From: Alcanivoracaceae bacterium | GTDB lineage: Bacteria; Pseudomonadota; Gammaproteobacteria; Pseudomonadales; Alcanivoracaceae | NCBI GenBank assembly: GCA_029212745.1 | Contig: JARGOL010000002.1 | Span: 206,133-270,132 of the forward strand | DNA: 64,000 nucleotides | Direction: 5' to 3' | Shown here: positions 27,518 through 38,122 of the stretch, one piece after another | Numbering within the stretch: position 1 is the stretch's first letter | Layout: the number at the start of each line of letters is the position of its first letter | Notes under the pieces: model-generated | Told to the model about the DNA's origin: nothing | The model's database searches: none | Seen by the model: only the letters and a program-made list of their open reading frames with translations | Translations under genes and position numbers: made by a program

Positions 27518-27957
27518 GTGTCTTTCGTTACCTTTTTCGTGTGCGCTATGGCGAGTGTGATGCGCAGAACGTGGTCTTCAATGCCCGGTATGCGGATTAC
27601 GCAGACCTGGCAGCGACGGAATTCCTGCGTGCCATCGGTATGGACTATCGCGACGTGCTGGCGCGTGGGCTGGACAACCAGGTGGTCAAGCTGACACTGG
27701 AATGGCAGGCGCCGGCCCGGTTTGATGATGTGCTGTCGGCAGAGGTGTGCTGTGACCAGGTCGGCAACAGTTCCTACCGGCTGGCAATCACGTTCCGGCG
27801 CTGGCCCGAGCTGACTCCGGTGTCCCGGGCCGAGGCCGTGTACGTGATGGTGACCATCGATAACTGGCAGAAGACGCCGGTGCCGGATGATATCCGGGCG
27901 GCGTTGCTGGAAGGGGCCGCCGGCAAACTCGCCAATCACGCCGGGGTAACGGTGTGA
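27514..27957 (+). CDS. Acyl-CoA thioesterase, 4HBT hotdog family
   Basis: 147 residues with the 4-hydroxybenzoyl-CoA thioesterase opening: RVRYGECDAQNVVFNARYADY, in which the Asp of GECDAQ is the usual catalytic residue. YbgC/FadM-like length. It hydrolyses acyl-CoA thioesters; chain preference is unknown. It is the last well-supported gene of the rsuA chain (ATGA overlap with the previous gene). Confidence 0.88.
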   Translation: MSVFRYLFRVRYGECDAQNVVFNARYADYADLAATEFLRAIGMDYRDVLARGLDNQVVKLTLEWQAPARFDDVLSAEVCCDQVGNSSYRLAITFRRWPELTPVSRAEAVYVMVTIDNWQKTPVPDDIRAALLEGAAGKLANHAGVTV

Positions 27958-28145
27958 GCCCTTGGCAGTGGTTCCTGGCACGCTGTGCGGGAGAATGGGG
28001 CGGCCAAGATTGCTGTCAGGCACCGGGTTCAGTCGAGGCGGATTACGGGTTCCGGTTGGATGCGGGACATGGCACTGGCTTTACCATTGCCGACCTGGCG
28101 CACGTTATCCTGGGCAGACTACGCATGGAACCTGCTGCAGCCTGA
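27954..28145 (+). CDS. Possible 63-residue ORF, doubtful
   Basis: A GTG start overlaps the thioesterase stop (GTGA). The product has three cysteines (RCAGEWGGQDCC) and no recognised domain or hydrophobic segment. The translational-coupling position is the only support; the region 27958-28225 otherwise shows nothing. Confidence 0.2.
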   Translation: MSPWQWFLARCAGEWGGQDCCQAPGSVEADYGFRLDAGHGTGFTIADLAHVILGRLRMEPAAA

Positions 28146-28225
28146 CGGAACGCACTGCGCTGCACCGGCGAACGTCCTGGCGCATACGTGGCATGCGGGT
28201 TGATCTACTTGAGGACCGGTATCAT

Positions 28226-28671
<446 letters not shown>

Positions 28672-28672
<1 letters not shown>

Positions 28673-29823
28673 CACCAGGCCGCCTTGTAGATGGCAACGG
28701 CGTCGGCCTCGGTCACCTCGCGCGGGTTATTCACCAGCAGCCTTTCCTGCTTCATGGCGTCGCTGGCCAGTCGGGCGATGGCATCTTCGGGGATGTCCAT
28801 GTCGCGCAGACGGTCGGGCAGGCCAAGTGCCGCTGACAACCCGCCAAGGTAGTCGATCAGGGTGCTGGTGGGGCTGTCACCGGGGCGATGACCTTCCGGC
28901 AGTATCACCGGCGCCAGCTCCGCATACAGGGCATCTGCCGCCGGCTGGTTAAAGCGCATCACGTGGCTGAGCACCAGGGCGTTACTGAGGCCATGGGGAA
29001 TGTGATAAATGCCGCCGAGCGGGTAGGCAAGGGCGTGCACCGCGGCCACTGGCGCGTTGGCAAAGGCCTGTCCCGCCAGCATGGCGCCCAGCAGCATGTC
29101 GTTGCGCGCACCGATATGCCCACCGTCGTTGACGGCCGTATGGATGGCGCCGGACAGCAGCCGCAGGGCTTCACGGGCGAGCATGTCGGAATAGGGGTTC
29201 TTGCGGTGGCGGCTGGTGTAGGCCTCGATGGCATGGACCATGGCATCGATGCCGGTGGCGGCGGTGACAGCCGCTGGCAGGCCCACGGTCAGTTCAGCGT
29301 CAAGAATGGCCAGATCCGGTAACAGCTGCGGCGCCACAACCCCGGCCTTGGTGGTTTCCCCGGTAGTAACGATGGCGATGGGGGTGACTTCCGAACCGGT
29401 ACCCGCCGTGGTCGGGATCTGGATCAGGGGCAAGCGGTCGCCACGGGCATTTCCCACCCCGTAGGCCTGCTCAAGGGGCTGGGGCGAACGGATCAGCAAG
29501 GCCACCAGCTTGGCCGTGTCCATGGCGCTGCCACCGCCGAAACCGATAACGCCGTCGCAATCGTGCGCGCGCGCCGCTTCCAGGGCCTGTTCGATGACCT
29601 GCTCCGGCGGGTCGGCAACCACGTCGGCGAACACCGCGCTGGCGAGGCCGGCGGCTTCAAGGCTGTCCAGGCCGGGCTGCAGGATACCGGCCTTGTAGAT
29701 GCCGGCATCGGTGACCACCAGCGGCCGTTGTATGCCCAGTCCCGTGGCATGGGCGCCCAGCTGTCTGCTGGCGCCGGGCTCGCACATGACGCTGCGGGTG
29801 GTGGCAAAGGTAAAGGCAACCAT
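28672..29823 (-). CDS. Iron-containing (type III) alcohol dehydrogenase
   Basis: 383 residues from the ATG at 29823 (AGGAG seven bases upstream). NAD-binding GFGGGSAMDTAK, and the metal-binding segments GIDAMVHAIEAYTS and YHIPHGLSNAL (Asp and His ligands) of Fe-dependent alcohol dehydrogenases. It oxidises primary alcohols or reduces aldehydes with NAD(H). It leads a two-gene operon with the hotdog thioesterase. In a hydrocarbon-oxidising organism this would fit aliphatic alcohol oxidation. Confidence 0.93.
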
Positions 29824-29925
29824 GGAGTGCTCCTGGGCAAGAACGGGTCTGTGAAACGCCACTGACTGTACCAAAAAACCGTTGTCTTGCCCTGTCTGAT
29901 CGGGCAAAAGCGGGTCAGGCGTTGG

Positions 29926-31260
29926 TCACAGGCGGCCGGCGCGCTTGAGTGTCAGGTAGAGCTGGTTCAGCCGCGCTGGCAGGTGCCAGGGCAGGGCGCT
30001 GACCACCAGCGCGCCGGCGTGCTGCAGGCGTGTGTACAGGGCCTGCTGCCCTTCCTGCCAGATGGCGTCGCCGGTCACCAACCAGGCGTCATCCATGCTG
30101 CGTGGCTGCAGGTCGCTCACGCGTGCCTGCGCCGGTTGCAGCATGTCAGCCACCAGCACCAGGTGCCGGCGCGACAGCAATTTGATCGCTGCCAGCAGGT
30201 CTTCTTCATCATCCGGCTGCAAGTGTGTGACCAGTACCACCAGGGAATGGCGCTGCCAGTTTTCCAGCAGTCGGCGGGCGGCGTCGGCGTAGTCGCTGGC
30301 GCGTGGGGACGGTTGCAGTGGATACAGGTGGTTGAGCAGCTGGTTGATACTGGAGGTGCCGCCCAGCGGCGGAATCCACAGGGGCTGGTCGCCGGAAAAC
30401 AGCATGACACCGGGGCGATCACCCTGTTTTCCTGCCTGCCAGCTGAGTAGCAGGGTGGCATTCAGGGCGTGGTCAAAGGCACTGACATCGTCGGCCTTCA
30501 TTGCCAGTCGCTGGCCGCCATCAAGCAGCACAATCAGCTGCTGGTTCTGTTCCTCTTCGTAATCCCGGCTGATCAGGGCGCGCCGGCGGGCGCTGGCCTT
30601 CCAGTCGATCTGGCGCAGGCTGTCACCCGGGCGGTACTCGCGCAACTGATGGAACTCCATGCCCTGGCCGCGCCGTTGCTGGTGGTGGGCGCTGCCCAGC
30701 TGGCGACTGTCCTGGTGTGCCTTGAGGGCATCGCGCTGGAGCACGGAGAAATCCGGGTACACCGGCAGGTCAGTGGCGGCGCTGATGCGATAGCGCCGAC
30801 GGAACAGGCGCGCCGCAGAGGGTTGCCACAGGAGGATGTCGCCGAACTGGCACAGCCCCCGACGTGACGGCCGGTAGCGGTAGGTAAATTCAGTGACGTT
30901 GCCATCGCTGGCCGGGTGCACCAGCACCGGCAGCCCCGTGTCGGGGTCATCGCCGGGGTGTTCATCGGCCAGCCAGCTGTTGGCGGCAAAGCTGTTGCTG
31001 TGCAGGCGGATGCTGACCGGATGCTCAAGCTGCACGGACAGGGCCGAGGGCAGGCGTCGCTCGGCAATGGGCGGGCGCCGTCGCAGCAGCTGCCACAGGT
31101 CCGCCAGGGCATACGCCAGCAACGCACTACCGGCCAGCAGCCAGGCGCCCAACAGCAGGGGCTGGCTGTCCGCCTCCATCAGCCGGGCGGCCACCGGCGC
31201 CAGGCCCAGGGCCAGCCACAGCAGCACCCACTGTTGCAGTCGCTTGCCGGGAATGATCAT
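29926..31260 (-). CDS. DUF58 domain protein with vWA-like fold
   Basis: 444 residues. Two membrane segments near 10-28 and 33-50 precede a soluble part with the DUF58 signature EYRPGDSLRQIDWKASARR (around 210) and a vWA-like strand (LIVLLDGGQRLAMK). The start overlaps the MoxR stop by four bases (ATGA). DUF58 proteins pair with MoxR AAA ATPases as a client or effector; the function is envelope-linked and poorly known. Last gene in a ten-gene minus-strand run. Confidence 0.9.
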   Translation of the reverse strand: MIIPGKRLQQWVLLWLALGLAPVAARLMEADSQPLLLGAWLLAGSALLAYALADLWQLLRRRPPIAERRLPSALSVQLEHPVSIRLHSNSFAANSWLADEHPGDDPDTGLPVLVHPASDGNVTEFTYRYRPSRRGLCQFGDILLWQPSAARLFRRRYRISAATDLPVYPDFSVLQRDALKAHQDSRQLGSAHHQQRRGQGMEFHQLREYRPGDSLRQIDWKASARRRALISRDYEEEQNQQLIVLLDGGQRLAMKADDVSAFDHALNATLLLSWQAGKQGDRPGVMLFSGDQPLWIPPLGGTSSINQLLNHLYPLQPSPRASDYADAARRLLENWQRHSLVVLVTHLQPDDEEDLLAAIKLLSRRHLVLVADMLQPAQARVSDLQPRSMDDAWLVTGDAIWQEGQQALYTRLQHAGALVVSALPWHLPARLNQLYLTLKRAGRL

Positions 31261-32228
31261 TGTCGCGGTGCTTCCACCTGATCAAGCAAGCGGTCAAGTA
31301 ACGTTTCCGGATTGGCGCCCTCGATTTCGGCGTCGGCACTCAGGGCAATCCGGTGACGTAACACCGGGCGCGCCACCGACTTGATGTCATCGGGGGTGAC
31401 AAAATCACGCCCTTCGAGCAGGGCGTTGGCGCGTGCTGCGCGGGTGATAGCGATACTGGCGCGTGGCCCGCCACCGCGAACCAGCCCGGGCATGTCACGG
31501 GTGACGCGAACCAGGCGCAGGGCATAATCAAGCACGCCGTCATCCACCGTTACCGAGCGCGCGGCTGCCTGCATCGCCATGACGCCGGCCGCATCGGTGA
31601 TCGGTGACAGGCCTTCCACATTCAGGCTTTCGGCAATGGTGCCGTCCAGGATCATGCGCACGATCTGTGCTTCCTGTTCTGCTGCCGGGTAGTCGATCAG
31701 GACCTTGAACAGGAACCGGTCCAGCTGCGCTTCAGGCAGCGGATAGGTGCCCTCCTGGTCAAGCGGGTTCTGCGTCGCCAGCACCATGAACGGTTGCTCC
31801 AGCGAGAAGCATTTTCCCTCGATGGTGATCTGCCGCTCCTGCATGACTTCCAGCAGGGCGGACTGGGTCTTCGCAGACGCGCGGTTGATCTCATCGGCCA
31901 GCAGCAGGTGGGTGAACGCCGGGCCCTTGCGGATACGGAATTGCTCGGTCTTCGGGTCATACATGGCGTGGCCGGTGACATCGGTGGGCATCAGGTCCGG
32001 TGTGAACTGGATGCGGGCGAAATCCACCGACAGACAGCGGCCCAGTGTGCGCACCAGCAGCGTCTTTCCGAGCCCGGGGACACCCTCGAGCAGCACATGG
32101 CCACCGGTGATCAGCGCGACAAGCACATCACGGACCACCTGTTCCTGGCCCACCAGCACCCGTGCAGTGGCAGCTTCGATGGCGCGCGCGGTTTCGCTGG
32201 CGTGCTGGATGGTTTCGGCATTGCTCAT
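31257..32228 (-). CDS. MoxR family AAA+ ATPase
   Basis: 323 residues from the ATG at 32228; the frame extends upstream but that part lies inside the DUF4350 gene. Walker A GVPGLGKT, Walker B LLADEINRAS, sensor motif ATQNPLDQEGTYPLPEAQLDRF, typical MoxR. Such ATPases are chaperone-like and act on a partner, usually a vWA or DUF58 protein encoded next door, as here. Start and stop overlap both neighbours by four bases. Cytoplasmic, acting at the membrane. Confidence 0.95.
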   Translation of the reverse strand: MSNAETIQHASETARAIEAATARVLVGQEQVVRDVLVALITGGHVLLEGVPGLGKTLLVRTLGRCLSVDFARIQFTPDLMPTDVTGHAMYDPKTEQFRIRKGPAFTHLLLADEINRASAKTQSALLEVMQERQITIEGKCFSLEQPFMVLATQNPLDQEGTYPLPEAQLDRFLFKVLIDYPAAEQEAQIVRMILDGTIAESLNVEGLSPITDAAGVMAMQAAARSVTVDDGVLDYALRLVRVTRDMPGLVRGGGPRASIAITRAARANALLEGRDFVTPDDIKSVARPVLRHRIALSADAEIEGANPETLLDRLLDQVEAPRQ

Positions 32229-33583
32229 AGCCGGCTCCTCAATTCCTGTAGGGTTGTGACAATCTGGAACAGTTCGTCGTCGTTGTCGGTTTCGCCGCTC
32301 AGGGCAAAACGGATCTCGGCCCGGTCCATACCGCTGATACGAGCGGCGATGTCCGCGTCTGATTCGGTTTCCTGCTGTTTCTTGTGCCTGGCCAAAAGCC
32401 GGGACACCTGTCTTCGCAGCGGGTGCAGGGTGGCCTGGCGCTGGTGTGCGCGCCACAAAAAGCGGCTGGCGGCACGGAGATGCTGGAGAAAATCGGTGGC
32501 TTGTGTGTTGCGGTCCTCGAGGATCACGCCCCGGCGTGGTACCCGTTGCCAGATGAAAAGCACCACCAGCAGGGCAAAGGCCACCAGCACCGGCCATGCA
32601 TTGCGCCACAACCACTCGAGCAGCGGCGGCATGGTGACGCTCTCTATCCACCAGGCCGCATCCACATCCTCGGCCAGCCGAGACAGCAGCCAGGCATGCT
32701 CCAGGTGATACAGGCGCGCATTTTCAAAGATGGCCAGGTCTGACAGCACCCACACCTCGCCGTCGCCATAGCTGAGATAGAGCAACTGGTCGCCATTAAC
32801 ATTGCCGGCTGCCACCTCAAGTCGCGTGTCGGTAACTGGTGTTTCCGGGTAATCCGCCGGGTCCTCGTCACCGTCCCAGGTGTAGAAGTCGTAGTGCAGC
32901 AGGTCGGCGTGCGGGTCCAGATCGAAGCGCCAGGTATCGTCGCCGTCTTCATGCACTGCGTACGCCGACACCGCATCCGGATCGCCACACATCTGTTCCT
33001 GGCAGCGCAGTACATCATTCTCGTCCACGCCCTGCAGGCACACTTCAAGGAAAAGCTCTGATGTCGCCGCCAGTGCCGCTTCTCGTGTCAGGCCCATGGC
33101 CGGTTGGCGTGACAGGTTGCCGTGGTAATCGTTGTGCCAGCCAGTCACGCCGAACGAATAGGCCAGTGGGTCGTGCTTGCGATAGTAATCAGCGCTGTAG
33201 AAGGCGTTGTCTTCGTTCTGGTAGCGACTTTCGTCAATCTCTTCCTGTTCATCGAAGTCGTGGAAGTAGTCAATCAGTCGCGCGGCCAGCACCAGACGCC
33301 CGCCGTCGCGAACCCATTGGTGCAGGTTTTCGATGTGGGTATCGCTCAGCTGTGCCCGGTTGGCGTCAAAGATCAGCAGGGTACGGGTGTCCGGCAGCGT
33401 GCCGAGTTCAGCGGCGCTGTAGACCCGCCGCGATGTAATATCGCGTTTGTCGAGCAGGGTGGCGGCCGCCGCGTAATAGTGCGCATCGCTGGGCCGGTGC
33501 TCTACGGTGGTATAGCGTTCAAGACTGAGCACCAGCCACAGCACGGCGGCCAGCAGAAGGCCCCAGAGCAGCCACTTACGCAT
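32225..33583 (-). CDS. DUF4350 domain membrane protein
   Basis: 452 residues. A membrane anchor (MRKWLLWGLLLAAVLWLVLSL) is followed by the DUF4350 domain (about 25-290, LLIFDANRAQLSD, VRDGGRLVLAARLIDYF), a second membrane helix (NAWPVLVAFALLVVLFIW) and a cytoplasmic helical tail. The soluble part has a GATase-like fold in the family and is probably periplasmic. Overlaps MoxR by four bases and the DUF4129 stop by eight. It belongs to the MoxR-DUF58 module. Confidence 0.88.
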   Translation of the reverse strand: MRKWLLWGLLLAAVLWLVLSLERYTTVEHRPSDAHYYAAAATLLDKRDITSRRVYSAAELGTLPDTRTLLIFDANRAQLSDTHIENLHQWVRDGGRLVLAARLIDYFHDFDEQEEIDESRYQNEDNAFYSADYYRKHDPLAYSFGVTGWHNDYHGNLSRQPAMGLTREAALAATSELFLEVCLQGVDENDVLRCQEQMCGDPDAVSAYAVHEDGDDTWRFDLDPHADLLHYDFYTWDGDEDPADYPETPVTDTRLEVAAGNVNGDQLLYLSYGDGEVWVLSDLAIFENARLYHLEHAWLLSRLAEDVDAAWWIESVTMPPLLEWLWRNAWPVLVAFALLVVLFIWQRVPRRGVILEDRNTQATDFLQHLRAASRFLWRAHQRQATLHPLRRQVSRLLARHKKQQETESDADIAARISGMDRAEIRFALSGETDNDDELFQIVTTLQELRSRL

Positions 33584-35117
33584 GGCTCACCTCCGCACCC
33601 TGGCCGAACACCGTGCGCCAGCTGTGCGCCAGTGCCTCAACCTGTTGCTGCGCCGGCGGCCGGTGAGCCCAGGCGGTGCTGATCCACGCCGGTGTCAGTT
33701 CGGCCAGCAGCGCCACGCCCCGGTGTGTGCCGGCGACACGGCGGAAGGCGCGCAGGCATTCCTGTTCCGTATCCCCCGGCCCGACCGGGACGTCAACCTG
33801 TTCCACCAAGCGTGACAGCGTACCCCGGTAGAGCAGGCTGAGGGCCTCACGACGGTCGCCGGCGTGCAGTGCAGCCAATGCCGCAGCACTGATGTCGTCC
33901 GGCAGCGTGTGGCGGGCAATGTCCAGACCGGCGAGAGACATGGGCCGAGCGGGTTTGGTCGCCCGCGCGGGCAGCTTCAGCGACAGGATCCAGTGACGGT
34001 AGCGGTACACCAGCCAGATCACCAGGCTGATCACTGCCGCCCACAGCAGCACGCGCAGCAGGGACGCCAGGTCTGGCAACCAGCTGGCGCTGGCCTCCTG
34101 GCCGGGCTCTGGCTCAATGGAGAACAGCCACTTCAGGATTTTGGCGAGCCAGTTGCTGTCACCGTCCGATGCGTCGCTGCCGTCATTGCCTTTGAAACGC
34201 CAGCGCTCCACTTCTTCCATCGGCATGAAACGTTCGTCGGCCACCAGCTCGATGGCCTCTTGCTGTTGCTCGCGGGCATCGGCAGACACGCTGGCAGATG
34301 CTGGTGCCGGTGCCAGTGCGGAGACAGCCAGGCTGGCGGTGAGCAGTAGGGCGAGCCAGCTGCTGCGCCCCTGGCCCAGGCGTCGTTTTTCACCAATGCG
34401 TCGCAGACCCAGTTCCAGATCCCAGCCTTCGAGCCAGGTCCGCTTGTTCAGGTACAGGGCAAAACTCATGCACACATACAGGGGTTCGCACACCAACATG
34501 GCCAGGTACCAGGCCACCAGGAAACTGGTGCCGAGCTGTTCCTCCGCCGCGCCGAACCACTGGATATCTTCCACCCCCAGCTGGTTGGGCAGCAGCATGA
34601 ACCCGAGAATCAACAGGGCGTAGGCGGCCACCTGCTCCACATGCAGCATGAGCACGGTGCAGGTGCCGGCATGATTGCTTTCGCCCAGCGCCAGGGTGCG
34701 TGCGCGCTTGCTGAAGCCGTCGCCGCGCTGGCCTTCAAGCTGACTCACCGGCAGATGGAATGCCCGCGATGGATCAAGGCGGCGCAGCAGCAGGAATGGC
34801 AGTGTGCTGCGCAGCAATGCCGGCAGCCGCCAGAGCACATCGCGGATGCGCGTGGCAGGATCGAACAGGGCACGTGCGATGTACTCCAGCAGCGGCGCTT
34901 CCCACACCGGCTTCAGCCACCAGAACAGGAAAGCTGCCCAGCCCGGGCTGTGCCAGTACATGCCTGCCGCCAACAGCAGCAGGGCGGGCAACAGCGTGGT
35001 GGCCAGCCAGATACCTGTGAGCGGACGCCACCAGTGCTGGTACAGGCGCGTGCCCATATCCATGGCCTGCCAGGCGGAACGCGGTGCGATGCGCGCACTG
35101 GTGCGCTCAATCTGCAT
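33576..35117 (-). CDS. DUF4129 multi-pass membrane protein
   Basis: 513 residues from the ATG at 35117 (GGGGAG upstream, start overlaps the SpoIIM stop by 11 bases). Several membrane helices (for example GIWLATTLLPALLLLAAGMYW), an interior loop, a signal-like segment near 290-310 (LLLTASLAVSALAPAPASA), a final helix (LLWAAVISLVIWLVYRYRHW) and the C-terminal DUF4129 domain with DRREALSLLYRGTLSRLVE. In other bacteria DUF4129 often forms the tail of transglutaminase-like proteins in MoxR/DUF58 clusters; no transglutaminase core is present here. Confidence 0.85.
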   Translation of the reverse strand: MQIERTSARIAPRSAWQAMDMGTRLYQHWWRPLTGIWLATTLLPALLLLAAGMYWHSPGWAAFLFWWLKPVWEAPLLEYIARALFDPATRIRDVLWRLPALLRSTLPFLLLRRLDPSRAFHLPVSQLEGQRGDGFSKRARTLALGESNHAGTCTVLMLHVEQVAAYALLILGFMLLPNQLGVEDIQWFGAAEEQLGTSFLVAWYLAMLVCEPLYVCMSFALYLNKRTWLEGWDLELGLRRIGEKRRLGQGRSSWLALLLTASLAVSALAPAPASASVSADAREQQQEAIELVADERFMPMEEVERWRFKGNDGSDASDGDSNWLAKILKWLFSIEPEPGQEASASWLPDLASLLRVLLWAAVISLVIWLVYRYRHWILSLKLPARATKPARPMSLAGLDIARHTLPDDISAAALAALHAGDRREALSLLYRGTLSRLVEQVDVPVGPGDTEQECLRAFRRVAGTHRGVALLAELTPAWISTAWAHRPPAQQQVEALAHSWRTVFGQGAEVSHA

Positions 35118-36093
35118 GCCGTGCTCCCCATCGCCGGCCGGCCAGTAACAGGTATGCCAGCACCCCCACCCAAAGCGTGCCGCCGACGCTGTACTTGACC
35201 GCGGCCGGCAGGTCCCGGGGTGACCAGAATGCCTCGATGAAGGCCGCCGCCAGCAGCAGGAAGAAGACCCCATACATCACCGGCATGGCCTGGTTGGCAG
35301 CGTCCTTGAGCGCGGCCAGCCGCGTTCGTGGCCCGGGTGCAATCAGTGACCAGCCAAGCCGCAGGCCACAGCCACCGGCAAGCACAATGGCGGTCAGTTC
35401 CGGCGCGCCGTGGGCGATGACGAAGGTGAAGAAAGGCTCGTGATGCTGGACATTGACCAGGTGACCCGCAACAGCGCCAAAGTAGCCGCCGTTGAAGAAC
35501 ATGATGAACAGCGCGCCGATACCAAAAAACAGGCCGCCGGCAAAAGTGCGGAAAGCGATGCCGATGTTGTTGTAGATGTAATAGCCAAACATGGTGACAT
35601 CGTCCGACCCGTCACGGTCCTCTGCCAGTGAGCTGGCCGGGTCGTACATGCTTTCCATGGTGCTGACGGACTGTTCATCCAGCAGGGCATAGACCATTTC
35701 CGGTCGCCAGCTTACCAGTGCCCAGACAAGCACGAGGGAAAACAGGAAAACGCCGGCACTGGCAAGGTTCCACGCACCCTGCTCGCGCACGGCGCGGGGG
35801 AACCCGGCCAGCAGCAATTCCCGCAGCGGACCCGCCACCGGCAAGCGGAAACGGTAAAGCTGGCGTCTGCCACGCAGGATGATGCTGTTGAGCCGGTCCA
35901 CCAGGGCCAGGCTGTAACCGCGTTCAATGGCGAGTGCGTGCTGATGGCAGATGCGCCGGTAGCGTTGCGGGAAATCGCGCACCGCAGGATGATCCGGCAC
36001 CGCCTGCTGACGCACCGCCTCAAGCTGGTCCAGCAGGGTTTCCATGTCCTGCCATTGGCTTGCGTTGAGGGCTTCAAACTGGCGTTGTTTCAT
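35107..36093 (-). CDS. Stage II sporulation protein M family membrane protein
   Basis: 328 residues. A soluble N-terminal helical part (1-100) is followed by five or more membrane helices with NNIGIAFRTFAGGLFFG and FIAHG-type motif FVIAHGAPELTAIVL, signatures of SpoIIM family proteins. In this non-spore-former it is unrelated to sporulation; the family commonly occurs in MoxR/DUF58/RDD clusters, probably in a membrane complex. Starts within the RDD stop (ATGA). Confidence 0.9.
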   Translation of the reverse strand: MKQRQFEALNASQWQDMETLLDQLEAVRQQAVPDHPAVRDFPQRYRRICHQHALAIERGYSLALVDRLNSIILRGRRQLYRFRLPVAGPLRELLLAGFPRAVREQGAWNLASAGVFLFSLVLVWALVSWRPEMVYALLDEQSVSTMESMYDPASSLAEDRDGSDDVTMFGYYIYNNIGIAFRTFAGGLFFGIGALFIMFFNGGYFGAVAGHLVNVQHHEPFFTFVIAHGAPELTAIVLAGGCGLRLGWSLIAPGPRTRLAALKDAANQAMPVMYGVFFLLLAAAFIEAFWSPRDLPAAVKYSVGGTLWVGVLAYLLLAGRRWGARHAD

Positions 36094-36764
36094 GTGTCCC
36101 CCAGCAGGTGGCGGGCCACGCCCAGGGCCTGGCGTTCAGCGTCCTGGTCAGGCAGTTCCGGGTAGACGATGCGGGCAAGTTCCTGGCGTCTTTCCGGCGT
36201 CAGTGCCTGGCCGCGTTCAAGAAAGGCCACCAGGGTTTGCTGGTCCTGTACATCCACGGGCCAGTCAGGCGCTCGCTCAGGGACATGAACAGACGTCTCG
36301 GGCCGACGTCCCTGGTCCAGATGGATGACAAGGGTGTCGGCGGCAAGGTCGCCCAGCCGCTGGAAGCGCCGACTGACCAGCATCGATAGGAAACCGGCCA
36401 GATAGAACACCGGGAACATGTCGGCGGTACGCAGCAGGTTGCGGACAATGCTGCCGTTGGCGGTCACCGGTGAGCCGTCACTGTGTACCACCGCCAGGCC
36501 CATGGTGCGCTTGCCGGGTGTCTGTCCGTGCATGAACAGCTCAAACAGTACCGGATAGAACCACTCCAGCAGGAAGATCAGGATCAGCATCAGGCCACCA
36601 CTGATGCTCTTGAACAGGCCCAGGACGATGGCTGCGGCAATGTAAATGGCAATGCGGATCGCCATGTCGATCGCGAACGCCACCAGCCTCGGCATGATGC
36701 CGGCTGGCACCAGTGTCAGCTGGGCGCCCTCCGGGGTGCGCAGTCGCAGGCGCTCATCAATCAC
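36090..36764 (-). CDS. RDD family membrane protein
   Basis: 224 residues from a GTG start (GGAG seven bases upstream), overlapping the DUF2069 stop by eight bases. RLVAFAIDMAIRIAIYI is the RDD motif (R, then D in the first helix), with two more helices and the QTPGKRTMGLAVVH segment between them; the rest is a soluble acidic tail. RDD proteins are of uncertain transport or partner function. Here it begins the membrane module that runs to DUF58. Confidence 0.9.
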   Translation of the reverse strand: MIDERLRLRTPEGAQLTLVPAGIMPRLVAFAIDMAIRIAIYIAAAIVLGLFKSISGGLMLILIFLLEWFYPVLFELFMHGQTPGKRTMGLAVVHSDGSPVTANGSIVRNLLRTADMFPVFYLAGFLSMLVSRRFQRLGDLAADTLVIHLDQGRRPETSVHVPERAPDWPVDVQDQQTLVAFLERGQALTPERRQELARIVYPELPDQDAERQALGVARHLLGDT

Positions 36765-37103
36765 GCGGCGCTCCGGTCGCGGGTCTCTTCAATGCCAGAA
36801 TGATCAGCACAAACAGGGCCACTGTCTGCGTGATGCAGGCAATGGCCCAGTAGCGCATGGGGGGTGGGTCGATGGCTTCGGTGACGAACCAGGAGAAGTA
36901 GAACAGCAGCATGAAGCTGAACCAGGTCAGCAGGCGGCGGTCGGCGCTCAGCGAGGCCGGCAGGAACAGCAGCAGAGGGCCGTACACCACCGCGGCAAAC
37001 AGTACCTTGGCAGCCACGGGCGTATTCCCGGGCGCGGTCATCAGCAGGCTGGTAATCCCGGTGACCAGAAGAGCCGTGTGAAGCAGTGTCAGGGCAAGGC
37101 GCA

Positions 37104-37104
<1 letters not shown>
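36757..37104 (-). CDS. DUF2069 family small membrane protein
   Basis: 115 residues with four predicted helices: LLHTALLVTGITSLLM, VLFAAVVYGPLLLFLPA, FSFMLLFYFSWFVTEAI and ITQTVALFVLIILAL, the compact pattern of DUF2069 proteins, which are usually encoded after wrbA in Gammaproteobacteria. Start overlaps the WrbA stop by one base (TGATG), with GGAG inside wrbA. Confidence 0.9.
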
Positions 37105-38059
<955 letters not shown>

Positions 38060-38122
38060 GGAACATTCCCGTGTTGGCTGTTGGACTGACTATTCTAGGT
38101 ATGCAGGGAGCCGAGGCAATAG

